Source: Streptomyces roseoviridis (lineage in GTDB: Bacteria > Actinomycetota > Actinomycetes > Streptomycetales > Streptomycetaceae). Taken from it: a stretch of DNA of 64,000 bases. This document shows positions 8,324-16,461 of this stretch, piece after piece; positions within the stretch are counted from its first letter, which is position 1, and every line of letters starts with the position of its first letter. The notes under the pieces were generated by a model. The model saw only the letters and a program-made list of their open reading frames with translations. It ran no database searches and had not been told where the DNA came from. The stretch spans positions 5,084,001-5,148,000 of the forward strand of contig NZ_BAAAWU010000001.1 of the NCBI RefSeq assembly GCF_039535235.1, written 5' to 3'. Both the position numbers and the translations under genes were made by a program.

Positions 8324-9313
8324 ATGACGTGGCTCATCACCGGCGGTGCCGGATACATCGGTTCCCATGTCGTCAAGTCCATGACCGGGGCCGGTGAGCG
8401 GGTGGTCGTCCTCGACGACCTCTCCAGCGGCGACCCGGCCAGAGTCCCGGCCGGCGTCCCGCTGGAACGGGGCAGCGTCCTCGACCGGCCCTTCCTCGAC
8501 CGGGTCCTGCGCGACCACGCGGTCCGGGGCATCGTCCACCTCGCCGCGAAGAAGGCCGTCGGCGAATCCGTCGAGCGCCCCCTCCTCTATTACCGCGAGA
8601 ACGTCAGCGGCCTCCAGGTCCTCCTCGAAGCGGCCGCCGGCGCCGGCGTCGACCGCTTCGTCTTCTCCTCCTCCGCCTCCGTGTACGGCACGCCCGACAC
8701 CGAGCTGGTGACCGAGGACACCCCGTGCGCGCCGCTCAGCCCGTACGGCGAGACGAAGGTCGCGGGCGAGTGGATGGTCCGCTCCGTCGGCCGCGCGCAC
8801 GGCATGGCCACCGCCTGTCTGCGCTACTTCAACGTGGCCGGCACCGCCGCGCCCGCGCTCGCCGACACCGGTGTCTTCAACCTCGTGCCGATGGTCTTCG
8901 AGCGCCTCGACGCCGGGCTGCCGCCGCTGATCTTCGGCGACGACTACGCGACGCCCGACGGCACCTGCGTCCGCGACTACATCCACGTCGACGACCTCGC
9001 CGACGCCCACCTGGCCACCGCGCGCCGGCTCACCGAGCTCGCCGCCGCGGGCGACTTCCGCGACCTCACCCTCAACATCGGCCGCGGCGAGGGCGTCTCC
9101 GTGCGGGAGATGATCGACCTGATCCGCGAGGTCACCGGCCGGACCGTCGAGCCCGAGGTCGTCGCCCGGCGGCCCGGAGACCCGGCGAAGGTCGTCGCCT
9201 GCGCCGAACGCAGCGCCGCCGAACTGGGCTGGAAGGCCCGCCACGACGTGCGTTCCATGATCGCCTCGGCCTGGCGGGCGCACACCGGGAGCGCTGTCCA
9301 GCCGACGGAATAG
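8324..9313 (+). CDS. galE: UDP-glucose 4-epimerase
   Basis: Interconverts UDP-glucose and UDP-galactose with bound NAD+. The 329-residue extended SDR has ITGGAGYIGSH at residues 5-15, VHLAAKKAVGESV, SSSASVYG near 115-122 and the catalytic YGETK (Tyr141, Lys145). CVRDYIHVDDLADAH is the usual epimerase substrate-binding segment. Family members with these motifs can also act on other UDP-sugars. Its place next to the rhamnose and glycosyltransferase genes suggests it supplies galactose or a related residue to the same surface polymer. Confidence 0.9.
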   Translation: MTWLITGGAGYIGSHVVKSMTGAGERVVVLDDLSSGDPARVPAGVPLERGSVLDRPFLDRVLRDHAVRGIVHLAAKKAVGESVERPLLYYRENVSGLQVLLEAAAGAGVDRFVFSSSASVYGTPDTELVTEDTPCAPLSPYGETKVAGEWMVRSVGRAHGMATACLRYFNVAGTAAPALADTGVFNLVPMVFERLDAGLPPLIFGDDYATPDGTCVRDYIHVDDLADAHLATARRLTELAAAGDFRDLTLNIGRGEGVSVREMIDLIREVTGRTVEPEVVARRPGDPAKVVACAERSAAELGWKARHDVRSMIASAWRAHTGSAVQPTE

Positions 9314-9388
9314 ACGGGCGGCGCCCGGTGCTGCTCGCGTAGATTGCCTGGCGAGCGAGCGCACGAGCGCGACGGCACGAGCGAGAGC

Positions 9389-10531
9389 ATGACGGCGAGG
9401 ACGACGCAGGTGACACAGGCCAGGCAGTACGTGACGGAAGCCCGCAGGATCGTGGTGAAGGTCGGCTCGTCCTCGCTGACCACCGCCTCCGGCGGCCTCG
9501 ACGCCGACCGCGTGGACGCCCTCGTGGACGTTCTCGCCAAGGTCCGCAGCGGCGGCGAGAAGGAGATCGTCCTGGTCTCCTCCGGCGCCATCGCCGCCGG
9601 CCTCGCACCGCTCGGCCTCACCCGCCGGCCCAAGGACCTCGCCCGGCAGCAGGCCGCCGCCAGCGTCGGCCAGGGTCTGCTCGTCGCCCGCTACACCGCC
9701 TCCTTCGCCCGGTACGGCATCCGCGTCGGCCAGGTCCTGCTCACCACGGACGACACCAGCCGCCGCGCCCACTACCGCAACGCCTACCGGACCCTCGACC
9801 AGCTGCTCGCCATGGGCGCCCTGCCGGTCGTCAACGAGAACGACACCGTCGCCACGGACGAGATCCGCTTCGGCGACAACGACCGGCTCGCCGCCCTCGT
9901 CGCCCACCTCGTCCGCGCCGACCTGCTCGTCCTCCTCTCCGACGTGGACGGGCTCTACGACGGCGACCCCTCCAAGCCCGGCACCTCGCGGATCGCCGAG
10001 GTCACCGGGCCCGGGGACATCGCCCACGTCGAGATCGGCTCGGCCGGCAAGGCGGGCGTCGGCACCGGCGGCATGGTCACCAAGGTGGAGGCCGCCAGGA
10101 TCGCGGCCGCCGCGGGCATCCCCGTGGTCCTCACCTCCGCCAGCCGGGCCGCCGACGCCCTCGCGGGCCGCGACACCGGCACCTACTTCCACCGCACCGG
10201 CCGCCGTTCCGCCGACCGGCTGCTCTGGCTCGCGCACGCCTCGACCCCGCAGGGCGCGCTGACCCTCGACGACGGGGCCGTGCGGGCCGTGGTGGAGGGC
10301 AAGAAGTCGCTGCTCGCGGCCGGGATCGCCGCCGTCGAGGGAGAGTTCACCGCCGGTGACCCGGTGGAGCTGCGGGACACCGACGGCCGCGCCGTCGCCC
10401 GGGGGCTCGTCAACTTCGACGCCAAGGAGATCCCCCGGCTGCTCGGCCGCTCCACCCACGACCTGGCGCGCGAACTGGGCCCCGAGTACGAGCGCGAGGT
10501 CGTGCACCGCGACGACCTGGTCGTGATGTGA
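9389..10531 (+). CDS. proB: Glutamate 5-kinase
   Basis: First step of proline synthesis, ATP plus L-glutamate to gamma-glutamyl phosphate. The protein has an amino-acid kinase domain (RRIVVKVGSSSLT, SSGAIAAG, VNENDTVATDEIRFGDND, LLSDVDGLYDGDP) followed by a C-terminal PUA domain after about residue 285. From ATG 9389 it is 380 residues. GTG at 9410, seven codons later with AGGA upstream, would give 373 and is a real alternative. A TTG at 9344 is less likely. proA lies about 950 bases downstream with one small gene between. Confidence 0.93.
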   Translation: MTARTTQVTQARQYVTEARRIVVKVGSSSLTTASGGLDADRVDALVDVLAKVRSGGEKEIVLVSSGAIAAGLAPLGLTRRPKDLARQQAAASVGQGLLVARYTASFARYGIRVGQVLLTTDDTSRRAHYRNAYRTLDQLLAMGALPVVNENDTVATDEIRFGDNDRLAALVAHLVRADLLVLLSDVDGLYDGDPSKPGTSRIAEVTGPGDIAHVEIGSAGKAGVGTGGMVTKVEAARIAAAAGIPVVLTSASRAADALAGRDTGTYFHRTGRRSADRLLWLAHASTPQGALTLDDGAVRAVVEGKKSLLAAGIAAVEGEFTAGDPVELRDTDGRAVARGLVNFDAKEIPRLLGRSTHDLARELGPEYEREVVHRDDLVVM

Positions 10532-10766
10532 CCCGCGCGTGTCACCCGCACGCACGTGACCGCACGCATGTGCCCCGGGCCCATGTGAACCGAAACGGCT
10601 GAAACTCTGGTCATCCGGTAGGGACCTTTACCAAAACCGCCCCATGCGCCGCCGCGGGCTGGTCAACTTTCTCTCGGGGGCAGGAGAGGGCGGGGACGAC
10701 AACAGGCGCAGTACACGCAGCAGCATGCAGCAGCACGCAGCACAGGCATCACACAGGAGGCCGCCG

Positions 10767-11246
10767 GTGAGACGAGCGCGCCCAGGGGCCATGCCCCGCG
10801 GGACGGCCGAACGCGCCCTGACGAGCGTCGAGGCCGGAGCCGATTTCGACGGGTACGAGCGAGACGTGCCCGAGCAGACGGACGGGAGGACCCCCGAGCG
10901 GGAGCTGTCCAAGCTCTGGCACATCACCCTCAGCGTCTCCGGAGCGGAGGCCCCGCTGCAGGAGGTGCGCCGCGCCCTGGAGCAGCTGGCCCACGACCAC
11001 CCCTTCCTGCTGACCAGCCGCTATGCCGGCGACCACGCCGAGATCCGCTACTGGGAGGAGGCCCGCGACCTCCACGACGCGGCGGCCGTCGCCCTGCGGC
11101 TGTGGGGCGAGCACCGGCAGAGCGCCAAGCTGCCGCCCTGGGAGATCGTCGGTCTGGAGGTCATCGACCGGGAGACCTACCACCAGCGCATCGCCGAGGG
11201 CTACGGCCCGCCGCCGGCCGCCCCGGTCGGCGTCCACCCGTACTGA
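10767..11246 (+). CDS. Conserved hypothetical protein between proB and proA
   Basis: 159-residue protein of unknown function. GTG 10767 is chosen because AGGAGG lies six bases upstream, the best ribosome site in the region. The first ~55 residues are basic and low-complexity. The C-terminal ~110 residues look like a compact mixed alpha/beta domain with conserved-looking aromatic and acidic positions (ELSKLWHITLSVSG, YAGDHAEIRYWEEARDL, LPPWEIVGLEVIDRETYHQR). No catalytic motif is recognised. Position between the two proline genes in the same orientation suggests co-expression, not necessarily a shared function. Confidence 0.7.
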   Translation: MRRARPGAMPRGTAERALTSVEAGADFDGYERDVPEQTDGRTPERELSKLWHITLSVSGAEAPLQEVRRALEQLAHDHPFLLTSRYAGDHAEIRYWEEARDLHDAAAVALRLWGEHRQSAKLPPWEIVGLEVIDRETYHQRIAEGYGPPPAAPVGVHPY

Positions 11247-11399
11247 CGGGCCGACGGGCCGACGGGCCGACGGGCGCCGCGCCGCTGCCCCGGGCCCCGG
11301 AGCGGCCCGGTCCCGAGCCCGGCCGGGGCCCGGGCGGCGGCGTGTCCGGGAACCCGGCGGGGAGCCGGGCGGCGGGGTGTCCTGGAGCCCGGCGGGGAG
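11244..11399. repeat. Short GC-rich direct repeats upstream of proA
   Basis: An 8-base unit (CGACGGGC) is repeated four times at 11244-11276. Further on, a 35-base unit is present twice in tandem (11330-11364 and 11365-11399) with three mismatches. No gene is visible in this 233-base gap; the repeats precede the proA promoter. Confidence 0.75.
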
Positions 11400-11467
11400 C
11401 TGGGCCCGGACGTCTCGCAGTGCGGGACGGCGATGAGATACGTGAGGGATGTCCGCAGTGGTGCCAG

Positions 11468-11473
11468 TACCCT
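11468..11473 (+). promoter_or_regulatory. -10 box (TACCCT) of proA
   Basis: TACCCT, six bases, then ATG at 11480. The spacing implies a leaderless proA transcript independent of proB. Confidence 0.6.
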
Positions 11474-11479
11474 GCGGAC

Positions 11480-12763
11480 ATGACCTCGCTCATGCCCTTC
11501 GACAACATGTCCCCGGTCGCACAGGCCGCCTACCGGGCCCGCGCCGCGGCCGCCGAAATCGCGCCACTCCCGCGCGCGACGAAGGACGACGCCCTGCTGG
11601 CGATCGCGGACGCCCTGGAGGTCCGCACGGCCGAGATCGTCGAGGCCAACGCCGAGGACATCGCCCGCGCCCGGGAGGCCGGCACCAGCGAGGCCATCAT
11701 CGACCGGCTCACCCTCACCCCCGAGCGGGTGCGGGCCATCGCCGCCGACGTCCGGCACGTGGCCGCCCTGCCCGACCCGGTCGGCGAGGTCGTCCGCGGC
11801 TCGACCCTTCCCAACGGCATCGACCTGCGCCAGATCCGCGTCCCCCTCGGCGTCGTCGGCATCATCTACGAGGCCCGGCCCAACGTGACCGTCGACGCCG
11901 CCGCCCTCTGCCTCAAGTCCGGCAACGCCGTCCTGCTGCGCGGTTCCTCCTCCGCGTACTCGTCCAACACCGCCCTGGTGAAGGTCCTGCGCGACGCCGT
12001 CGGAGGCGCCGGACTGCCCGCCGACGCCATCCAGCTCGTGCCCGGCGAGTCCCGCGACTCGGTACGCGAGCTGATGCGGGCCCGCGGCCTCGTCGACGTC
12101 CTCATCCCGCGCGGCGGCGCCTCGCTGATCAAGACGGTCGTCGAGGAGTCCACCGTCCCGGTCATCGAGACCGGCACCGGCAACTGCCACGTCTACGTGG
12201 ACGCCGAGGCCGACCTGGACATGGCCGTCGACATCCTGGTCAACTCCAAGGCCCACCGGGTCAGCGTCTGCAACGCCGCCGAGACCCTCCTGGTCCACAA
12301 GGACATCGCCGACACCTTCCTGCCGAGGGCCCTGGACGCCCTGGCGGAGGCCGGCGTCACCGTCCACGCCGACGAGCGGGTCCTCGCCCACGCGGAGGGC
12401 GGCAAGGCCACCGTCGTCCCGGCCACACCGGAGGACTGGGAGACCGAGTACCTCTCCTACGACATCGCCGCCGCCGTGGTCGACTCCCTCGACAAGGCCG
12501 TCGAGCACATCCGGCTCTGGTCCTCCGGCCACACCGAGGCCATCGTCACCACCTCGCAGGCCGCGGCCCGCCGATTCACCCAGCTGGTCGACTCGACCAC
12601 GGTCGCCGTGAACGCCTCCACCCGCTTCACGGACGGCGGACAGTTCGGCTTCGGCGCCGAGATCGGCATCTCCACCCAGAAGCTGCACGCCCGCGGCCCC
12701 ATGGGCCTTCCCGAGCTCACCTCCACCAAGTACATCGTGACCGGCGACGGTCACGTCCGGTAA
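11480..12763 (+). CDS. proA: Gamma-glutamyl phosphate reductase
   Basis: Second step of proline synthesis: NADPH-dependent reduction of gamma-glutamyl phosphate to glutamate semialdehyde. The 427-residue aldehyde-dehydrogenase superfamily enzyme has the nucleotide-binding run VPLGVVGIIYEARPNVT and the active-site cysteine in RVSVCNAAETLL (Cys264). The ending FGAEIGISTQKLHARGPMGLPELTS is typical of ProA. ATG 11480 is fixed by a -10 box six bases upstream; the frame is open further 5' only through repeats. Length is normal. Confidence 0.97.
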   Translation: MTSLMPFDNMSPVAQAAYRARAAAAEIAPLPRATKDDALLAIADALEVRTAEIVEANAEDIARAREAGTSEAIIDRLTLTPERVRAIAADVRHVAALPDPVGEVVRGSTLPNGIDLRQIRVPLGVVGIIYEARPNVTVDAAALCLKSGNAVLLRGSSSAYSSNTALVKVLRDAVGGAGLPADAIQLVPGESRDSVRELMRARGLVDVLIPRGGASLIKTVVEESTVPVIETGTGNCHVYVDAEADLDMAVDILVNSKAHRVSVCNAAETLLVHKDIADTFLPRALDALAEAGVTVHADERVLAHAEGGKATVVPATPEDWETEYLSYDIAAAVVDSLDKAVEHIRLWSSGHTEAIVTTSQAAARRFTQLVDSTTVAVNASTRFTDGGQFGFGAEIGISTQKLHARGPMGLPELTSTKYIVTGDGHVR

Positions 12764-12792
12764 CCGACGCCCCTCTTTCGGACGAAGGCCGA

Positions 12793-12822
12793 GGGCAGGG
12801 ACAGTTCGCGCTCTCCCTGCCC
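12793..12822 (+). terminator. Hairpin after proA
   Basis: GGGCAGGGA (12793-12801) pairs perfectly with TCCCTGCCC (12814-12822) over a 12-base loop. There is no U-run, as is usual for GC-rich actinobacterial terminators. It lies 30 bases after the proA stop and before the next promoter. Confidence 0.5.
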
Positions 12823-12840
12823 AAAACCCCCTTCCCGGTC

Positions 12841-12846
12841 TACTCT
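12841..12846 (+). promoter_or_regulatory. -10 box (TACTCT) of the membrane-protein gene at 12853
   Basis: TACTCT is followed by six bases and GTG at 12853, consistent with a leaderless transcript. Confidence 0.55.
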
Positions 12847-12852
12847 GAACCC

Positions 12853-13404
12853 GTGCCGGACGACGTGGGGGGCAGGCCGTTTCAGGACGGCGGAGACCCC
12901 GAGGACTCTGTCGACCGCGGAGGCGCCCACGAGGATTTCGCCCCCGTGGTCTTCGACGAGGACTTCGTACGGGCGGCCGAGATCCACGAGCCGACCGCCG
13001 TCGAGCGGCTGCTCGCCGCGGCCCAGGCCCGCGCCGAGGCGGAGGCCGCCCGCGCCCGGGCCGTCGCCGGGCTCGCGGACGACGAGCCCTACGACGAGAC
13101 CCACGACCGCGGCCGCTTCGCCGACGGCTACGACCCGGACGACGAGGACGACGAGTTCGGCCCCTACGGGCCGCACGGCGGCGCCCTGCGGCCCTACCGC
13201 GGCAGCGCCCGCTGGCACCGCCCGGTGGCCTGGGTGCTCGCCCTCGTGATGGGAGTCGGCATGGTGGCCCTCGCCTTCAGCGCGGTCTACCGCGGCGCCT
13301 CCGCCAACCGCCAGGACCGCGTCCCCCCGGCCACCACCGGCGTGGACAAGCCCCCTGCGGCCCCCACCGCGGCCGCCGTCCCCGCCGTCCCCGGCGCCCG
13401 CTAG
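12853..13404 (+). CDS. Conserved actinobacterial single-pass membrane protein
   Basis: 183 residues, function unknown. The N-terminal cytoplasmic part is very acidic and includes PVVFDEDFVRAAEIHEPTA near residues 35-53 and an Ala/Glu/Arg helix. One membrane segment lies near residues 128-150 (WVLALVMGVGMVALAFSAVY), followed by a short Pro/Ala tail outside. The neighbouring gene at 13527 encodes the same FDExFVRAA motif before its membrane segment, so the two are paralogues or partners. The GTG start is supported by the -10 box just upstream. Confidence 0.7.
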   Translation: MPDDVGGRPFQDGGDPEDSVDRGGAHEDFAPVVFDEDFVRAAEIHEPTAVERLLAAAQARAEAEAARARAVAGLADDEPYDETHDRGRFADGYDPDDEDDEFGPYGPHGGALRPYRGSARWHRPVAWVLALVMGVGMVALAFSAVYRGASANRQDRVPPATTGVDKPPAAPTAAAVPAVPGAR

Positions 13405-13514
13405 AGCAGGCCCCCCGCGGGTCCGGGCAGGTCCCTCGCCCGTTCGCCGCAGCGGCGTCCGAAATCTTCCGAAGTTGTCGTGTACCTGGGCGTTTACCGG
13501 GACCCCCGCCGACC

Positions 13515-13520
13515 TACCCT
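13515..13520 (+). promoter_or_regulatory. -10 box (TACCCT) of the gene at 13527
   Basis: TACCCT, six bases, then ATG at 13527: leaderless geometry. A TTTACC sequence 16 bases further upstream could act as a weak -35. Confidence 0.55.
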
Positions 13521-13526
13521 GAAGGT

Positions 13527-14609
13527 ATGGCAGGCCGTGGCGACCCGCCTGAGGGGACCCCCGAGGGTGTCCCCGGCGGTGAGGACGAGTACCGAGCCGT
13601 CGTCTTCGACGAGGCGTTCGTCCGCGCTGCCCGGCTCCAGGAGTTCTCCGCCCAGGAACGGATGGGAGAGCACGCCCAGGCGGTCCGCACCCTGCCCGCC
13701 CCGCAGAGCCGCGGCGGCGGCTCCCGGCAGGCCCTGCTCCTCGTCCTGCTGATCCTGCTGGCCTTCGGCACCGCGGTCTACCTCGGCGTCCGCAACCCCT
13801 ACCAGCCGCCCGTCGACCAGCCGGCCGAAGCACTGCGCACCACACTGGTCCCGCTCGCCCCGCAGGGTCCCGTGCCGGGCGGCGAACCCGCCCGGCTCTT
13901 CGCCCGCAGCCCCGCCGCCGGACAACGCGTCGGCGCCGCGGGCATCACGCTCCCCCCGACCGGCCGCACCGGGCACTTCTCCGAGAACCAGGTCATGACC
14001 GCCCTCGGCATCGCCAAGGACTACCTGGTGGCCTCCTCCCTCGAACCCGGCGTCCTGACCGGCGCGACCGTCCGCCCGCCCCGCCTGCTCGTCGACCCGG
14101 ACCAGCAGGAACAGTTCGACCGAAGCGTCGAATCCCCGAGGGACGACGGCCGGCACGCCGTCTCCGGCTGGCTGGTCCGCTTCGACCCGCGGCGCGTCAC
14201 CCTCGCCGACCCGGCCGTCCGCGTCCAGGGCACCCTCCGCTTCGCGGAGATCAACACCGACCACCTGGAGGTCACGGCGGACCACACCTTCACCTACGCC
14301 GTCCGGCCCGCCGCCTCCGGCAGCGGCCCGGCCCCGCGGGCCTCGCTGTACACCGTCCACCGCGAGCTGCGCTTCCGCTTCGACCGCGAGGACCTGCGGA
14401 TGCACCGCGCCGAACTGGTCACCAGCACCGTCCGGGCCGGCCCGCAGTCCTGCGACGGCGACACCACCGGCGCGCTGCGCCCGCTGCTGGCCGGCGAACG
14501 GGCCGCCGACCGGGACCGGCAGGCGGTCACCGACCCGTACGCCACGGACCGTCCGGCCACCGCCCCGCTCTGCGGCACCCTGGCGCCCCGCGCTCAGCCC
14601 TCGCCCTGA
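13527..14609 (+). CDS. Conserved membrane-anchored protein with extracytoplasmic domain
   Basis: 360 residues, function unknown. A short cytoplasmic N-terminus carries AVVFDEAFVRAARLQEFSAQER (residues ~24-45), then one membrane segment at about 68-86 (ALLLVLLILLAFGTAVYLGV). An outside domain of about 270 residues contains two cysteines (SCDGD and LCGTL). The region HFSENQVMTALGIAKDYLVASSL to LRFDREDLRMHRAEL looks like a folded alpha/beta domain. It shares the FDExFVRAA cytoplasmic motif with the upstream gene. The 3' end overlaps the convergent M48 gene by 16 bases. Confidence 0.75.
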   Translation: MAGRGDPPEGTPEGVPGGEDEYRAVVFDEAFVRAARLQEFSAQERMGEHAQAVRTLPAPQSRGGGSRQALLLVLLILLAFGTAVYLGVRNPYQPPVDQPAEALRTTLVPLAPQGPVPGGEPARLFARSPAAGQRVGAAGITLPPTGRTGHFSENQVMTALGIAKDYLVASSLEPGVLTGATVRPPRLLVDPDQQEQFDRSVESPRDDGRHAVSGWLVRFDPRRVTLADPAVRVQGTLRFAEINTDHLEVTADHTFTYAVRPAASGSGPAPRASLYTVHRELRFRFDREDLRMHRAELVTSTVRAGPQSCDGDTTGALRPLLAGERAADRDRQAVTDPYATDRPATAPLCGTLAPRAQPSP

Positions 14610-15730
14610 CCCCGCTCGCCGGTCCCGTCGCCGGCCGGCCCGCTGTCGCCGCCCTGGGAGCCCTTGGCCCGCTGACCGCCGGTGTCGTCGCCGCCGTTGC
14701 CGCCGCCGAAGCGGCCGAACAGCTTCCCGCCGAGATCGCCCGCCAGGTCCCCGGCACCACCGGCTATGTCGGTGACCAGCTTCATCAGCGGATCCTTGCT
14801 GGTGCGCACCGACTCCGCGTAGTGCCGCCCGGACTCGCGGAAGGAATCGGTCACCGAGGTGTCCTTGTCCTCCGTGCGCTTCGGGTAGTGGCCGTCCATG
14901 ATCCGCTGGAAGTCACGGGTCTCCGACCACTTCTTCAGCTCGGCGGCGCGCACCGTGGTGAAGGGGTGCGAGCGCGGCAGCACGTTCAGGATCTTCAGCA
15001 CGGAGTCGCGCAGGTCGCCGCCCTTCTCGTACTCGTCGGCCTGGGCGAGGAACGCGTCCACGTTCATCTCGTGGAGGTGGTTGCCGCCCGCGATCTTCAT
15101 CAGGCCGCGCATCGACGCCTGGAGGTCCTGGCCCACGAGGAGCCCCGCCCGGTCGGCGGACAGCTCGGACTTGCGGAACCACTCGCGCAGCGCGGTCACG
15201 ATCGCCATGACGGCCACGTTCCCCAGGGGGATCCAGGCGACCTTGAGCGCCAGACTGGTGAGGAAGAGCAGGACCGTCCGGTACACGGAGTGACCCGACA
15301 GCGCGTGGCCCACCTCGTGGCCGACGACCGCCCGCATCTCCTCCTCGTCGAGCAGCTCCACCAGGCCGGTGGTGACCACGATGATCGGCTCGTCCAGGCC
15401 GATGCACATCGCGTTCGGCTTCGGGTCCTGCGTCACGTACATCGGCGGGACCTTCTCCAGGTCCAGGATGTAACAGGCGTCCCTCAGCATGTCGTTGAGG
15501 TGGGAGAACTGCGCGTCGCTCACCCGCACGGAGTCGGAGAGGAACAGCAGTCGCAGGCTGCGCTCGGGCAGCAGCCCGCTCAGCGCCTTGAACACGGTGT
15601 CGAAGCCGCTGAGCTTGCGCAGCGCCACGAGCGCCGAGCGGTCGGCCGGGTGCTCGTAGGCCCGCGAGGAGATGTCCGGGAAGCGCTTGCGCTGCCTGCC
15701 GGGCAGATTCCCCTGGTGGTTCTCGGTCAT
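14594..15730 (-). CDS. M48 family zinc metalloprotease (HtpX-like)
   Basis: 378-residue membrane protease. The zinc motif HEVGH is at residues 138-142 and a third ligand Glu189 lies in SELSADRAG, as in the M48 family. Two hydrophobic segments (about 149-166 and 167-183) separate these motifs, giving the HtpX-like topology. The C-terminal 60 residues are a Gly/Asp-rich low-complexity tail. Expected role: cytoplasmic-side quality control of membrane proteins. ATG 15730 begins MTENHQGN. It is divergent from the 99-residue gene at 15859 and convergent with 13527. Confidence 0.9.
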   Translation of the reverse strand: MTENHQGNLPGRQRKRFPDISSRAYEHPADRSALVALRKLSGFDTVFKALSGLLPERSLRLLFLSDSVRVSDAQFSHLNDMLRDACYILDLEKVPPMYVTQDPKPNAMCIGLDEPIIVVTTGLVELLDEEEMRAVVGHEVGHALSGHSVYRTVLLFLTSLALKVAWIPLGNVAVMAIVTALREWFRKSELSADRAGLLVGQDLQASMRGLMKIAGGNHLHEMNVDAFLAQADEYEKGGDLRDSVLKILNVLPRSHPFTTVRAAELKKWSETRDFQRIMDGHYPKRTEDKDTSVTDSFRESGRHYAESVRTSKDPLMKLVTDIAGGAGDLAGDLGGKLFGRFGGGNGGDDTGGQRAKGSQGGDSGPAGDGTGERGQGEG

Positions 15731-15858
15731 GGATGCCCCCTGTTCGTACGAGTCGGTGCTCGTCCCCCTGACGCGACCCAGCCTAGGCGAGGCGACTACC
15801 GTATGCCGGAGCCTGTGGATAACTCGGGCACCCTGGACAAGCGAGGAGCACCACCGCC

Positions 15859-16158
15859 ATGACGGACACCGCGACCGCCGCCGTCACCGTCCTGCTCGCC
15901 GCGACGAAGGAGCAGGGCCCGGGCGACACGCTCCGGATCGTGCTCCTCGCCTCGATGGTGGGCGCGGTCCTCCTCGCCTGGTTCCTGCTGCGCGGCTATG
16001 GCAAGGGCGCGGACGGCGACCCGGGCGGCGGCACGGACGCAGCCCCTGGCAGCGGCCCGCACGGCGCCCCCGGCGGCAGCGCGACCGGCGGCCCGGACCG
16101 TCGCGCGGACCGCACCGGGACGAAGCCCGCCGACGGCCCCGGCGACGCCAACGCCTGA
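15859..16158 (+). CDS. Small single-pass membrane protein, hypothetical
   Basis: 99 residues: a short N-terminus, a membrane segment at about 24-43 (LRIVLLASMVGAVLLAWFLL), and a Gly/Pro/Asp low-complexity tail of about 50 residues. No domain is recognised. ATG 15859 has GAGGAG about 12 bases upstream. A DnaA-box-like sequence (complement of TTATCCACA) is at 15814-15822 between this gene and the divergent protease. Confidence 0.6.
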   Translation: MTDTATAAVTVLLAATKEQGPGDTLRIVLLASMVGAVLLAWFLLRGYGKGADGDPGGGTDAAPGSGPHGAPGGSATGGPDRRADRTGTKPADGPGDANA

Positions 16159-16240
16159 GTCGGCGTGAGCACGCCGCGACGTGCCGCATACGATGTGCGC
16201 GAAGTCTCGCTCCCATCCCCGATCGAAGGTCCTGCCGAAG

Positions 16241-16408
16241 ATGAGCCTCCACGCCACTGCCGCCAACCTGGTCACGCTCGCCTCCGAGGGGGGCGCCGAG
16301 CACGGCGGCAACCACGAAAGCCTCAACCCGTACCTCACCGGTTTCGGCTCCCTCGCCGCCCTGCTCCTGCTGCTGTGGATCACGACCCGCTTCAACCGCG
16401 ACCGCTGA
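16241..16408 (+). CDS. Small membrane protein, hypothetical (55 aa)
   Basis: 55 residues starting MSLHATAANLVTLASEGG, with a single membrane segment near residues 33-48 (LTGFGSLAALLLLLWITT) and a basic C-terminal end (RFNRDR), so probably N-out, C-in. No known function. It precedes nadD by 53 bases and has AAGG upstream of ATG 16241. The His-rich stretch EHGGNHES before the membrane helix is unusual but too short to interpret. Confidence 0.6.
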   Translation: MSLHATAANLVTLASEGGAEHGGNHESLNPYLTGFGSLAALLLLLWITTRFNRDR

Positions 16409-16447
16409 GCCCCGAGGCCGCTGATCCGGCGTCCGCCGCCGTGCCAG

Positions 16448-16453
16448 TAGGCT
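16448..16453 (+). promoter_or_regulatory. -10 box (TAGGCT) of nadD
   Basis: TAGGCT followed by eight bases and ATG 16462, consistent with transcription starting at or next to the start codon. Confidence 0.55.
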
Positions 16454-16461
16454 CTGCACGC

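Noticed and set aside
1..9313. Horizontal acquisition of the rhamnose cluster
   Set aside because: No change in GC or codon use, no integrase, transposase or att-like repeat; placement alone is insufficient evidence.
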